A stretch of 64,000 nucleotides of DNA from NCBI GenBank assembly GCA_949282255.1, contig CASDPA010000013.1, positions 1 through 64,000 of the forward strand. Direction: 5' to 3'. Positions 53,740 through 62,306 of this stretch are shown piece by piece. How positions within the stretch are numbered: position 1 is the first letter of the stretch; each line of letters opens with the position of its first letter. This stretch comes from an uncultured Spirochaetales bacterium (GTDB taxonomy: Bacteria > Spirochaetota > Spirochaetia > Sphaerochaetales > Sphaerochaetaceae). The notes below the pieces were generated by a model that was not told where the DNA came from, ran no database searches, and was given only the letters and a program-made list of their open reading frames with translations. A program made the position numbers and the translations under genes.

Positions 53740-54453
53740 GTGATTTTAATTGCACATAGGGCTGGAACGGACCGTTACCCTGAACAATCATTGGATTCCG
53801 CTAGTTTCTCTTTATCAGAAGGTGCGGATTTTGTAGAGTTGGATGTTAGATACACTCAAGATAAAAGTATTCCTGTCATATGCCATGATGCTAATGCATT
53901 GCGTGTTTTTGGCATTGATAAGGAAATTGAAATGATGAGCCTTCCCGAATTTCTTGGGTTAAGACATCTTTCTTCCCCTTCGACTGGAGTTTATACATTG
54001 GAAGATCTGTTGCGGGAGGATATGCATCCATTGCTGTTGCATATAAAAAGTAGTCTTGATTTATATGGACCGATATTGGATTTGATCCATAAATATTCCG
54101 TCGAAGATGAAGTTGTCCTGGGAGTTCAGGAAATAAATGGCGTTTATGCTGTAAAAGACGATGATGAGGCGATACGTGTTCTCTCTTTCATGCATGCTGA
54201 ATCCGATTTTGATGAATATCTTGATTCGCCATGCGAATATATACGTCTTTGGGAAAACTGGGTTGTACAAGAAAAAATAGATAAGGCCCATTCTTTTGGC
54301 AAAAAGGTATGGGTGATGAGCGGGACCGCCAAGACAGTAGGACGAACTGAATGGTGCAATTTGAAAAAATGGGAATCCATGGGTGTCGATGGCGTTTTGA
54401 TTGATGAGTTTCTCAAAGCACGGAAATTTATTGGAGATGATAATGGACGGTAA
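53740..54453 (+). CDS. Glycerophosphodiester phosphodiesterase family protein (first copy)
   Basis: 237 residues of the GDPD TIM-barrel family. The catalytic set is present: AHRAG (His6-Arg7), ELD (Glu33, Asp35) and CHD (His49). The common HRG is HRA and ENT is EQS, so it is a divergent member. It starts with GTG at 53740, preceded by GGAGGAGG. First gene of an operon with an ABC importer, a second GDPD and an esterase. No signal peptide: it acts on imported substrate. Confidence 0.88.
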   Translation: MILIAHRAGTDRYPEQSLDSASFSLSEGADFVELDVRYTQDKSIPVICHDANALRVFGIDKEIEMMSLPEFLGLRHLSSPSTGVYTLEDLLREDMHPLLLHIKSSLDLYGPILDLIHKYSVEDEVVLGVQEINGVYAVKDDDEAIRVLSFMHAESDFDEYLDSPCEYIRLWENWVVQEKIDKAHSFGKKVWVMSGTAKTVGRTEWCNLKKWESMGVDGVLIDEFLKARKFIGDDNGR

Positions 54454-55330
54454 GAGAATGAAGCTGTTAAAGGGTGAGGTTGTAGGAATTGCGTTTGTTC
54501 TTCCGGCTCTTATTCCTCTTTTGATATTCATAATCTATCCGGTTCTCAGATCGCTGGTATTGAGTTTTTTTTCCTATAATATGGTGACCCCGATGAAGTT
54601 TATAGGATTAAAAAACTATTCCAAGCTGTTCAGATCGAAAGAAATCTGGGATACGATATTAAGAAGCATCAAGTATGTAGCCGTTATTCTTCCTGTCACG
54701 TTGCTTGGCGGTTTTCTGCTTAGCGTGCTGTTAGCGGAACGCAGGAAGAGCAGCGTGTTTTTCCGTACTCTATATTTTGCTCCTCATGTGACATCAATGG
54801 TTGCAATGTCTTCTGTTTGGCTTTTTATTTTCCATCCTCAATACGGAGCTCTCAATATGGCGCTGGAATTGGTGGGTATCACGCCTGTGAGATGGCTTAA
54901 CCAGACAAGCACCGCATTCTGGTGCATATGCGGGGTTACTATATGGCGTATGCTTGGTTATGATACCTTGGTCTTTATTGGAGGCATCCAGAATATATCG
55001 GATGAAGTTCTTGAAGCAGCGACAATAGACGGTGCGTCTTATTTTCAAAAAATAAGGCATATAACTTTCCCTCTTGTCTCGCCAACGACGTTCATGCTTT
55101 TTATTCTCAATACGATTACGGTGATGAAAATGTTTACTGTGATCAATATGCTTACGGACGGAGGTCCTGCCAATTCTACCCAGAACCTTGTAATAATGCT
55201 GCAGGATTATGCATTCAACAGATTCCAGATAGGATATGCTTCAGCCATTTCGAATATATTATTCGTATTGATTCTTGTAATTCATGTTTTTCAAAGAATC
55301 CTTGAGAAGAAGGTGCAATATGATCAATAA
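54443..55330 (+). CDS. ABC sugar/glycerophosphodiester permease, UgpA/MalF type
   Basis: About 295 residues, six helices. The EAA loop that contacts the ATPase is EVLEAATIDGASYFQKIRHITFPLV. The first helix is FVLPALIPLLIFIIYPVL. I chose the ATG at 54443 with TTGGAG six bases before it. It overlaps the GDPD gene before it and the second permease after it. No ATPase gene lies in the operon, so a shared MsiK/UgpC-like ATPase encoded elsewhere is expected. Confidence 0.92.
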   Translation: MDGKRMKLLKGEVVGIAFVLPALIPLLIFIIYPVLRSLVLSFFSYNMVTPMKFIGLKNYSKLFRSKEIWDTILRSIKYVAVILPVTLLGGFLLSVLLAERRKSSVFFRTLYFAPHVTSMVAMSSVWLFIFHPQYGALNMALELVGITPVRWLNQTSTAFWCICGVTIWRMLGYDTLVFIGGIQNISDEVLEAATIDGASYFQKIRHITFPLVSPTTFMLFILNTITVMKMFTVINMLTDGGPANSTQNLVIMLQDYAFNRFQIGYASAISNILFVLILVIHVFQRILEKKVQYDQ

Positions 55331-56153
55331 GAAAAACTACAAGATTTTATTTAACTTTGTCCGGTATTTTATTTTGATTGTTGTGGCATTCTTCATCGCA
55401 GTGCCATACGTATGGATGATTTTATCTTCATTCAGGGAAGGTGAGAACATTTTCATAAAAGGATCGTGGATTCCTGATGTCTGGAGGTGGCAAAACTATC
55501 CTGAGGCTATGGAGATGGCTCCTTTCGGGCGATTTTTCATAAATAGCATTATAACTTCCATTTTAACAGTAGCAGCCCAGCTGATAACATGTCCTCTTGC
55601 CGCATTTGCTTTTGCCAAGCTGGAATTTAAGAGTAAAAAGGCATTGTTCAATATATTTCTCTGTACAATGATGGTCCCTACGGAAAGCACTATCATTGCA
55701 AACTATCTGACAATAGCATCCTTGCATATGACGGATACTTATTTTGCAATCATTGCTCCATCTTTAACAAGCATGTTTGCTATCTTTTTGCTCCGTCAGT
55801 TCTTTAAGACGATTCCAGATGCTTTGATGGATGCTGCGAAAATAGATGGCGCCAACGTCATACAGTCCTTTTTGATGGTTATTCTTCCTCTGGCAAAAAG
55901 TGCGTTGGCTACAATCGTTATATTTGGATTCGTCAGTAGTTGGAATGCTTATCTCTGGCCTACACTTGTTACAAGTGCAACGGATATGAGGACGGTCCAG
56001 ACTGGATTGCGGTATATGGTTGATCCTGATATAGGAAGCCAATGGCCTAAGATATTGGCGGCATCAACCGTGATCATCCTTCCTGTCATGGCTCTTTTTG
56101 TCAGCCTTCAAAAATATTTTGTACAGGGAATAACTAAAGTTGGAATTAAATAA
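55320..56153 (+). CDS. ABC sugar/glycerophosphodiester permease, UgpE/MalG type
   Basis: About 277 residues, six helices, with the EAA loop IPDALMDAAKIDGANVIQSFLMVILPLAK and the start YFILIVVAFFIAVPYVWMILSSFR, typical of the second permease of CUT1 importers. The ATG at 55320 lies within the end of the first permease gene, with AAGGTG upstream. Pairs with that gene and the binding protein that follows. Confidence 0.93.
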   Translation: MINKKNYKILFNFVRYFILIVVAFFIAVPYVWMILSSFREGENIFIKGSWIPDVWRWQNYPEAMEMAPFGRFFINSIITSILTVAAQLITCPLAAFAFAKLEFKSKKALFNIFLCTMMVPTESTIIANYLTIASLHMTDTYFAIIAPSLTSMFAIFLLRQFFKTIPDALMDAAKIDGANVIQSFLMVILPLAKSALATIVIFGFVSSWNAYLWPTLVTSATDMRTVQTGLRYMVDPDIGSQWPKILAASTVIILPVMALFVSLQKYFVQGITKVGIK

Positions 56154-56173
56154 TTACCTAAAGGAGGAATTAT

Positions 56174-57439
56174 ATGAGAAAAAAGGTTTTAGTAGCACTC
56201 ATGGTATGCTTATCGGTTCTTACCTGCATGTATGCGGGTGGAAGTGGAGAGAAAAAGGCTGCCGCCGAAGGCAAGATCGAACTGACTTTCTACACACGCA
56301 TCAACGATACATTTACAGAGGAGATTGCAGCTTTTGAAACAGCTTATCCTAATGTCAAAGTCAATAGGGTAGGAATCGGATCCGATTATGACGATCTGAC
56401 TACAAAGTATATCGCTTCTTCTGTTTCCGGCGAACTTCCACACGTCGGTTTGGTGAGCCAGAGATACGGAATTCCACAATTATATGATGCTGGAGTTATT
56501 GTTCCCATGGATGATCTCATGACGCAGGAGGAAAAGGATGATATTCTAGATGTTTATTGGGGAAGATACACGTATAAGGGAACAAAAGTGGCGTTGCCTT
56601 ACCAGGTTTCCATGCCTGTGCTTTATGTCAATCTAGACTTGTTCGAGGAATATGGTGTGGATATTCCGAAGACTTGGGATGAGGTTATTGATGCCGCGAA
56701 GAAACTTACAATAGATGCTAATGGAGATGGTATTACCGATATTTATGGATTTAATATGCCTTCAGATGCTCCATGGTATATCAACGGATTGATCAAAGCG
56801 GCCGGAGCTGACGTAGTGACAGGCGAAAAGTCTGTTAACATCAACCAGCCTGAAGTTATAGCATTTTTTGAATCGATACAGGATCTTGCAGCAAACGGCG
56901 CCATGCCGTCAAACCAGCATAGCACTGCAAAAGACGACTTCAATAACGGTTCCCTTGCAATGCTTCTTAATTCTTGTGCTGGCAATGGGTCAGTGTCGAA
57001 GGGTGTGAATGGCAAATTCAATTATGCCATGGTTACATTCCCGTCTATTAATGGAGAGATTTGTGCACCGCTTGGCGGTAATGGACTCGCTGTTTTCAAA
57101 TCTACGCCAGAGATGGAGGCCTTGGCGTGGGATTTTGTCAAATTCATGACATCAACCGAATCTTATTCAGGATTCTCCATGAATAAGGGCTACATGCCTA
57201 TAACAAAATCCTCGATGGAGGACGATGTTGTCAAAGCCAGGCTTGCAGACCCGTTCTGGAAAGAAACATACGATCAGGTGGATCATCTTTATGGCCAGCC
57301 TATCAATCCTGTCGATGCAACCATATGGAATAACATCAACAGCATACTATCTATCATAGAGGAAGATTCATCTGCTGATGTTTCCGCGCTTGTTCTCGAC
57401 ATGCAGAATCAGATTGATGATTTCTTGGAAGAATATTAA
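56174..57439 (+). CDS. Extracellular solute-binding protein, family 1 (UgpB-like)
   Basis: 421 residues. The signal region MRKKVLVALMVCLSVLTCMYAGGSGEKK has a possible atypical lipobox (LTC) or a cleavage before GG. The mature part has the family 1 fold: ELTFYTRINDTFTEEIAAFETAYPNVKV, PYQVSMPVLYVNLDLFEEYGVDIPKTWDEV, ALAWDFVKFMTSTESYSGF. Two GDPD genes in the operon suggest glycerophosphodiesters or glycerol-3-phosphate as ligand; this is inferred from context. A strong AAAGGAGG precedes the ATG. A stable hairpin follows the stop. Confidence 0.92.
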   Translation: MRKKVLVALMVCLSVLTCMYAGGSGEKKAAAEGKIELTFYTRINDTFTEEIAAFETAYPNVKVNRVGIGSDYDDLTTKYIASSVSGELPHVGLVSQRYGIPQLYDAGVIVPMDDLMTQEEKDDILDVYWGRYTYKGTKVALPYQVSMPVLYVNLDLFEEYGVDIPKTWDEVIDAAKKLTIDANGDGITDIYGFNMPSDAPWYINGLIKAAGADVVTGEKSVNINQPEVIAFFESIQDLAANGAMPSNQHSTAKDDFNNGSLAMLLNSCAGNGSVSKGVNGKFNYAMVTFPSINGEICAPLGGNGLAVFKSTPEMEALAWDFVKFMTSTESYSGFSMNKGYMPITKSSMEDDVVKARLADPFWKETYDQVDHLYGQPINPVDATIWNNINSILSIIEEDSSADVSALVLDMQNQIDDFLEEY

Positions 57440-57449
57440 TAGTTCCATG

Positions 57450-57473
57450 TTAGTGCAGGTCCGCCTGCACTAA
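57450..57473 (+). other. Intercistronic hairpin after the binding-protein gene
   Basis: TTAGTGCAGG (57450-57459) and CCTGCACTAA (57464-57473) make a perfect 10-bp stem with loop TCCG and no T run. It lies between the binding-protein gene and the second GDPD. A 3'-end mRNA stabiliser or partial terminator, favouring high binding-protein expression, is the likely role. Confidence 0.75.
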
Positions 57474-57498
57474 GAAGTAAAATTTATAAGGATTACAT

Positions 57499-58212
57499 AT
57501 GATTAATTTTGCTCACAGGGGCGCTAGCCAGTATGCCCCTGAGAATACCATGGTTTCATTTAGGATGGGAATACAGATGGGAGCCAATGGTATTGAGACC
57601 GATGTACAAAAATCCAAGGATGGAGTTTTGGTCCTCTTCCATGATGAATCAATGAAACGCGTTTTATCGATGGATGGTAAGATATGCGATTACACATGGG
57701 ATGAATTAAAAGATCTCGATGCAGGTTCTTTCAAGGATGAAAAATATAAAGGTGAAAAACTTGTACGGTTAGAAGATTTCCTTATTGAGTTTGGTTCTTC
57801 TGGCATAAAGCTTGCAATTGAAATCAAGCAGAGAGGAGTGGAAGAGGAGACTCTTGCAATGCTGAGGCATTATGCAGAGGATGAAGATTTTACTATTACA
57901 TCATTCATTTTCGATAGTATTTCATCTTTAGCAAGTGATAAACATGCGCCGCAGCTGGGCTTTCTGTCTAAATCATACTCTGACGAATTAATCAGCCAGC
58001 TTAAAGACATGGGGATTGTCGAGTATTGTCCGGAAGCAGCATTTGTTTCTGAAGAGATTGTCAGGAAGGTAAAAAACGCAGGTTTGAGAGTAAGGCCTTG
58101 GGGAATAAAAGATGTCGGATTGATGAATAAGATGGTCGATTTGGATGTTTATGGTATGACCGTTAATTTCCCCGATTTGCTTTCTAAGAGGCTTGCAGAT
58201 TTATATGCTTGA
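57499..58212 (+). CDS. Glycerophosphodiester phosphodiesterase (second copy)
   Basis: 237 residues. Canonical GDPD: NFAHRGASQYAPENTMVSF (His6, Arg7), GIETDVQKSKDGVLVLFHDE (Glu33, Asp35, His48), LAIEIKQ and the C-terminal GMTVNFPDLL. It splits glycerophosphodiesters to glycerol-3-phosphate and an alcohol. AAGGA precedes the ATG at 57499. No signal peptide. It differs from the first copy by keeping the full HRG and ENT motifs, so the two may divide substrates. Confidence 0.93.
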   Translation: MINFAHRGASQYAPENTMVSFRMGIQMGANGIETDVQKSKDGVLVLFHDESMKRVLSMDGKICDYTWDELKDLDAGSFKDEKYKGEKLVRLEDFLIEFGSSGIKLAIEIKQRGVEEETLAMLRHYAEDEDFTITSFIFDSISSLASDKHAPQLGFLSKSYSDELISQLKDMGIVEYCPEAAFVSEEIVRKVKNAGLRVRPWGIKDVGLMNKMVDLDVYGMTVNFPDLLSKRLADLYA

Positions 58213-59191
58213 AGGGTTTCTTTCATCACAATGTAGCATAAAGCCAGAGTGTGCCGTGAGTGGATATTTAGACAATGGATTATCTTTCGATGTTTGGAAA
58301 AGCCGGATACGGCAAAAGATATTTGAAAGGCTGGGGTTTGGCTGCGACTGGCCATATGAACTTGTTTCAGAAGATCCAGAAGAGGATAAAGGACCGTACT
58401 CATTGCAGAAAATTCATTTTTCAATCTCAGAGAATTTGGTCTGCCCTTGTTATGTCTTGATTCCAAAAGGGAAGATCAAAGGTTTGGTCCTTACTCTTCA
58501 TGGCCATGGTTACGGAGCTCGAGATATTGTCGGGCTCATTGGAGAAAGCACTTATGAGAAACAGTTTGCTGTCAGCTTGGCAGAACAGGGATTTGTGACT
58601 TTTTCTCCGGAACTTGTCGGCTTTGGAGAAATGCGGCTTAAAGAAGATATCGAATGCGGTGATTGGAAAAAAAGCAGTTGCCATAGGTTGTCTGCTAATC
58701 TACTAGCAGCAGGAAAGACTCTCCTGGGATTGCGGGTATATGAAGCTTATGCTGCTATCGGGCTTATGCATTCCCGTTTCCCGATGCTCAAGGCAGGTGT
58801 CATGGGAATTTCTGGAGGAGGAACTGTTGCTACGTTCCTTTCTGTTGTAGATGATCGCATATCAGCATGTGTTATCAGTGGATATGCAAATTTTTTCAAT
58901 TCTAGCATTTTAGCGATGAATCATTGCATATGCAATTACCTTCCTGGAATGCTCGAGTCTTTTGAAATGCCTGATATACTTTCGGCAATCGCACCAATGC
59001 CGATGCTTTGGGAGTCTGGAGATCTAGATCCGATTTATCCGCAAGAGTCAACGCGGAAGGCGGAAAAGATTGTCAGGCGGTGTTATGCCTCTTTAGATGC
59101 AGATGAGAATTTTATTTGCGATTATTTTTCTGGAATGCATGAGATACATGGGAAACTTGAGGGCAGATTCTTTTCTGATTTTCTTAATTGA
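58205..59191 (+). CDS. Alpha/beta-hydrolase, acetyl xylan esterase/dienelactone hydrolase-like
   Basis: About 328 residues. LVLTLHGHGYGARDIVG marks the oxyanion region, VMGISGGGTVATFL the nucleophile elbow (Ser), WESGDLDPIYP the acid and GMHEIHGK the histidine. The family includes esterases for acetylated sugars and related acyl esters. In this operon it may remove acyl chains from glycerophospholipid-derived or sugar substrates; that is inference. The ATG at 58205 overlaps the GDPD stop; a TTG at 58193 is an alternative. Confidence 0.83.
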   Translation: MLEGFLSSQCSIKPECAVSGYLDNGLSFDVWKSRIRQKIFERLGFGCDWPYELVSEDPEEDKGPYSLQKIHFSISENLVCPCYVLIPKGKIKGLVLTLHGHGYGARDIVGLIGESTYEKQFAVSLAEQGFVTFSPELVGFGEMRLKEDIECGDWKKSSCHRLSANLLAAGKTLLGLRVYEAYAAIGLMHSRFPMLKAGVMGISGGGTVATFLSVVDDRISACVISGYANFFNSSILAMNHCICNYLPGMLESFEMPDILSAIAPMPMLWESGDLDPIYPQESTRKAEKIVRRCYASLDADENFICDYFSGMHEIHGKLEGRFFSDFLN

Positions 59192-59207
59192 ATTTTGCAG
59201 GCAGATG

Positions 59208-59232
59208 GAAAAGCCCCGCTCGAAGCGGGGCT
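59208..59232 (-). terminator. Terminator at the convergent end of hpf and the esterase gene
   Basis: AGCCCCGCT (59212-59220) and AGCGGGGCT (59224-59232) form a perfect 9-bp stem with loop CGA. On the minus strand TTTTCC follows, so it terminates hpf; it may also slow transcription from the other side. Confidence 0.8.
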
Positions 59233-59240
59233 GGTGTTCT

Positions 59241-59537
59241 TCAGAGACCCATGGTCTTTTCTTTTTCTTTCTTCGCCGCGCTTTGGATCTTGTCGGCTAT
59301 CAGTTCTATACCTTCATATAATTCATAGCAGTCCTGGCTGACGATCTTTTCCTTTTTCCAGGTGAAGTGCATTATTGCATCGATATGGTATCCGATCCCT
59401 TTTGATTCCCTCTTGATGTTGATGTCCAGATCGTGCAGATAGTCTTCGGCAAAGGAGAGCTTCTTTAGCTTCTTGTCAATGAAATCCTTTGTTTCATCAC
59501 TTGGCAAGTAGTTTACACCTTTAACGGTCAGATTCAT
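59241..59537 (-). CDS. hpf: Ribosome hibernation promoting factor, short form
   Basis: 98 residues: MNLTVKGVNYLPSDETKDFIDKKLKKL and the basic/aromatic pattern of the HPF/YfiA fold, which binds the small subunit in stationary cells. The C-terminal dimerisation domain of long HPF is absent. AGGAGG precedes the ATG. It lies 77 bp behind rpoN, a pairing also seen in Proteobacteria. Confidence 0.9.
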   Translation of the reverse strand: MNLTVKGVNYLPSDETKDFIDKKLKKLSFAEDYLHDLDINIKRESKGIGYHIDAIMHFTWKKEKIVSQDCYELYEGIELIADKIQSAAKKEKEKTMGL

Positions 59538-59613
59538 ACATTCTCCTCCTTCTTAGGTTGTATTTATTTAACTTGATTGTATCATGTGATAGGAAACAAA
59601 GAAAGAGAAATTG

Positions 59614-60963
59614 TCAGCTTTCCCGTGTATATGATGTGTCGATTTCAAGTTCTTTCCTGTACTTGGCAACAGTCCTTCTGGCGCATTTTATACCCATTTC
59701 CTCAAGCTTGTCTGAAATCTTCTGGTCGCTTAAGGCCTTACCGCTGTCGTTGTTGTTTATTATTTCCTTGATCTTCTCCTTCACGGCATTCTTGCTTAAC
59801 GCGTTCTCATCGTCCTTTGCAAAGCCCGATGATGAGGAGAAAAAGAAGCTGAAGGGGAACACTCCCCAGTCGGTGGATACATATTTGTTTGAGCAGATCC
59901 TGCTGATTGTGGAGATGCTCAGGTCCAGCTTTGACGCCACCGATGATTGCGTGTCCGGCACCAGCTTGGAAGGCCCTTCGTCGAAGAACGCCCTTTGTTT
60001 TTCTGCAAGATAGAGCCCAAGACGGTGCAGTGTGGCTTTACGGAGGTTCACCGCGTCTATTATATCCTCCGCTTTCTGCCTGTACTCCTTAAGGTATGAC
60101 AGTGCCTCTTTGTTCTTGGGATCCTTTGCAGCCTTCACATCCTCTTCGAACTTGAGGTATTCGGGATCAAGCGAGACGGAAGGAAGGTTTTCCGAAGCGT
60201 CGCTGATCTCCAAAAGCCCTTCGGCGTTCTTTTTTATCGTGAGCTCGGGATTTACATAGCTGTCCCAGTTTGTATTGAATTTTTCCCCGGGGTAGGGGGT
60301 GAGGCTCTTGAGGATCGAATAGAGCATGTCCGCCTCTTCCTGGTCCATCCTGAGGGCCTTGGCAACCAGAGCGGTCTTCCCGTTTTTAAGCATCCCGAGG
60401 TTGTCTATCATGAAGGAGATGTTCTCCTCGTCCTCTTTCGCCAGATGGAGCTCTTTGAGCTGGAGCTTCAGACTCTCTTCGACGCTTGAGGCCCCGATTC
60501 CCGTGGGATCCAGGGTTTTTATCAGCTCGAGTGCTTTTGGAAGGTCTTTCATCTCCTCTGGTCTGAACAGGCTTTCCACATCGCGGGGAAGAAAACCGTT
60601 CTCATCGAGGCTGGAAGAAAGTCTGAAGAGGGCGTTCTTCACCCCCTCGTCCACATCAAGCAGCTCTATCTGCTTATCCACGTGGGCATTAAGGCTTTCC
60701 CTTTCCCCGATGGCCCTTTCAAGCCAATTGGCCTTTCCCGCATCATCGTCGTCGACATATTCGATGGAGCTGTCAAGGCTGGTATGTGTGCTGTCGAAGC
60801 TGTAGGAGGAGTAGCTGACATCCAAGAAGGGATTCTTCTCCTCTTCCTTGCGGATCTCCATATCAAGATCCTGGGAGCTGAGGGCGAGCATTTCAAGTTT
60901 CTGTATCTGGGCCTGGGTGAGCTTCAATTGCTGTTTGAGCCCCATTTGAAGGTTGTTTTCCAT
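59614..60963 (-). CDS. rpoN: RNA polymerase sigma-54 factor
   Basis: About 449 residues. Region I is MENNLQMGLKQQLKLTQAQIQKLEMLALSSQDL, which contacts activators; an acidic region II with many Asp and Glu follows; the core-binding and HTH parts are SSVASKLDLSISTISRICSNKYVST; the RpoN box is ARRTVAKYR near the C-terminus. GGAGG precedes the ATG at 60963. Just behind lptB, as in many bacteria. No enhancer-binding protein is in the window. Confidence 0.96.
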   Translation of the reverse strand: MENNLQMGLKQQLKLTQAQIQKLEMLALSSQDLDMEIRKEEEKNPFLDVSYSSYSFDSTHTSLDSSIEYVDDDDAGKANWLERAIGERESLNAHVDKQIELLDVDEGVKNALFRLSSSLDENGFLPRDVESLFRPEEMKDLPKALELIKTLDPTGIGASSVEESLKLQLKELHLAKEDEENISFMIDNLGMLKNGKTALVAKALRMDQEEADMLYSILKSLTPYPGEKFNTNWDSYVNPELTIKKNAEGLLEISDASENLPSVSLDPEYLKFEEDVKAAKDPKNKEALSYLKEYRQKAEDIIDAVNLRKATLHRLGLYLAEKQRAFFDEGPSKLVPDTQSSVASKLDLSISTISRICSNKYVSTDWGVFPFSFFFSSSSGFAKDDENALSKNAVKEKIKEIINNNDSGKALSDQKISDKLEEMGIKCARRTVAKYRKELEIDTSYTRES

Positions 60964-60964
60964 G

Positions 60965-61693
60965 CTAGCCTCCGAATGCATCGCCGAAATAGATCTTTTT
61001 AGCCATCTCGTTTTCCAGAAGCTCCTCCTTGGAGCCCGAGACGATTATGAGACCGTCCGAGATTATGTGGGCATCCGTGGTTATCTCCAACGTGTCGCGC
61101 ACGTTGTGGTCCGTAAGCAATATCCCGATCCCGTCGTTTGACAATTGGCGGATTATCTGCTTTATTTCGTACACTGCTTTCGGGTCTATGCCTGCAAACG
61201 GTTCGTCCAAGAGCAGGAATCTGGGACTGGTGGCAAGAGCCCTTGCTATTTCCGTCCTTCTTCTTTCGCCGCCGCTGAGGGTATAGCCGTACTGCTTTCT
61301 CACCTTGTCGATGCCGAAGCGTGCGATGAGCCTTTCAAGCTTTTCTTCCTTATCTGCCTTGCTGAGGTTTTTCTGGGCCTCGAGGATCACCTTGATGTTA
61401 TCTTCGACCGAGAGTTTCCTGAAGATCGATGCCTCCTGCGGCAGATAGGCAAGTCCAAGCCGCGATCGCTCGTGCATGGGACGGTATGTGACATCCTCTC
61501 CGTTTAGAAGGATTTTCCCGCCGTTTGCCTTGATGAATCCCACGATCATGTAAAAAGAGGTGGTCTTGCCGGCTCCGTTTGGCCCGAGCAGGCCGGTTAT
61601 GTCGCCGCTTTTCATATTGAAGCTGACATCCTTGACAACATGCTTCTTTCCATAAAACTTCGAAAGATGTTCTATTTGAAGGGTATCAGCCAT
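60965..61693 (-). CDS. lptB: Lipopolysaccharide-type export ATPase LptB
   Basis: 242 residues. Walker A GLLGPNGAGKTTSFYMI, Q-loop YLPQEASIFRKLSVEDN, signature YTLSGGERRRTEIARAL, Walker B FLLLDEPFAGIDP, H-loop LLTDHNVRDTLE; these match the LptB subgroup. It powers movement of an outer-membrane glycolipid through LptFG and the LptC-LptA bridge. The start overlaps the lptA end. Many spirochaetes lack classical LPS, so the cargo may be another glycolipid. Confidence 0.95.
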   Translation of the reverse strand: MADTLQIEHLSKFYGKKHVVKDVSFNMKSGDITGLLGPNGAGKTTSFYMIVGFIKANGGKILLNGEDVTYRPMHERSRLGLAYLPQEASIFRKLSVEDNIKVILEAQKNLSKADKEEKLERLIARFGIDKVRKQYGYTLSGGERRRTEIARALATSPRFLLLDEPFAGIDPKAVYEIKQIIRQLSNDGIGILLTDHNVRDTLEITTDAHIISDGLIIVSGSKEELLENEMAKKIYFGDAFGG

Positions 61694-62306
61694 TTATGAC
61701 TCCTCCGATCTTGCTTTCAAGCTCGATCGTATCGTTTTCAAGGTCCAGGCTTATCATCTGCGCGTTGTATGAATTGCCTTTCCAGGTTACGCTTGCATTG
61801 GCTCTGAGTGTCAGCATCCCGTTTTCCCTGTCGTACTCCATCGATTCGGCCTGCGCCCTTATGATCTCATCATCCTCGATCTTGTTCAGCCTGACCTGTC
61901 CACTCAGCCTGAGGATCTCGTTGTCCATATCGAATTCCATCTGTGCTCCGGATGCGAATAGGCCGTTCTTTCTGTCTTCCAGTTCGAAATATGAGGATAA
62001 AAGCAGCCTTTGGCTGTTGCGGTCGAAATATATTGTGCTTGTTTTTATGTTTATCTCCCGTGCCTTATCTTCGACCGTAACAAAGCCCGAGCATGAGATT
62101 TCCGTCCAATCTGTGCCAGAAAGCTTCATGTTGTCCGCTTCTATGTGCAGATCCCCGTCGTCCACGCTTGCGCCTCCCGTAAGCTCGACGCTTTCCCTTC
62201 CTTCCTTGAGGACGATCTTGCTTTGGGCGCCGGAAAAGCTTATCTGACTGGAAAATAGCAAGAAGGGTAGAAGCATTATGAAAACGAATAATGATGCCTT
62301 TCTCAT
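61686..62306 (-). CDS. lptA: LptA/OstA-like periplasmic bridge protein
   Basis: 206 residues. Signal peptide MRKASLFVFIMLLPFLLFSSQ, then repeated short beta strands of the OstA/LptA jellyroll: GGASVDDGDLHIEADNMKLSGTDWTEISCSGFVTVEDKAREI and further YFDRNSQRLLLS. Forms the periplasmic bridge between LptC and LptD. Overlaps lptC by four bases and lptB by eight. Confidence 0.85.
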   Translation of the reverse strand: MRKASLFVFIMLLPFLLFSSQISFSGAQSKIVLKEGRESVELTGGASVDDGDLHIEADNMKLSGTDWTEISCSGFVTVEDKAREINIKTSTIYFDRNSQRLLLSSYFELEDRKNGLFASGAQMEFDMDNEILRLSGQVRLNKIEDDEIIRAQAESMEYDRENGMLTLRANASVTWKGNSYNAQMISLDLENDTIELESKIGGVING

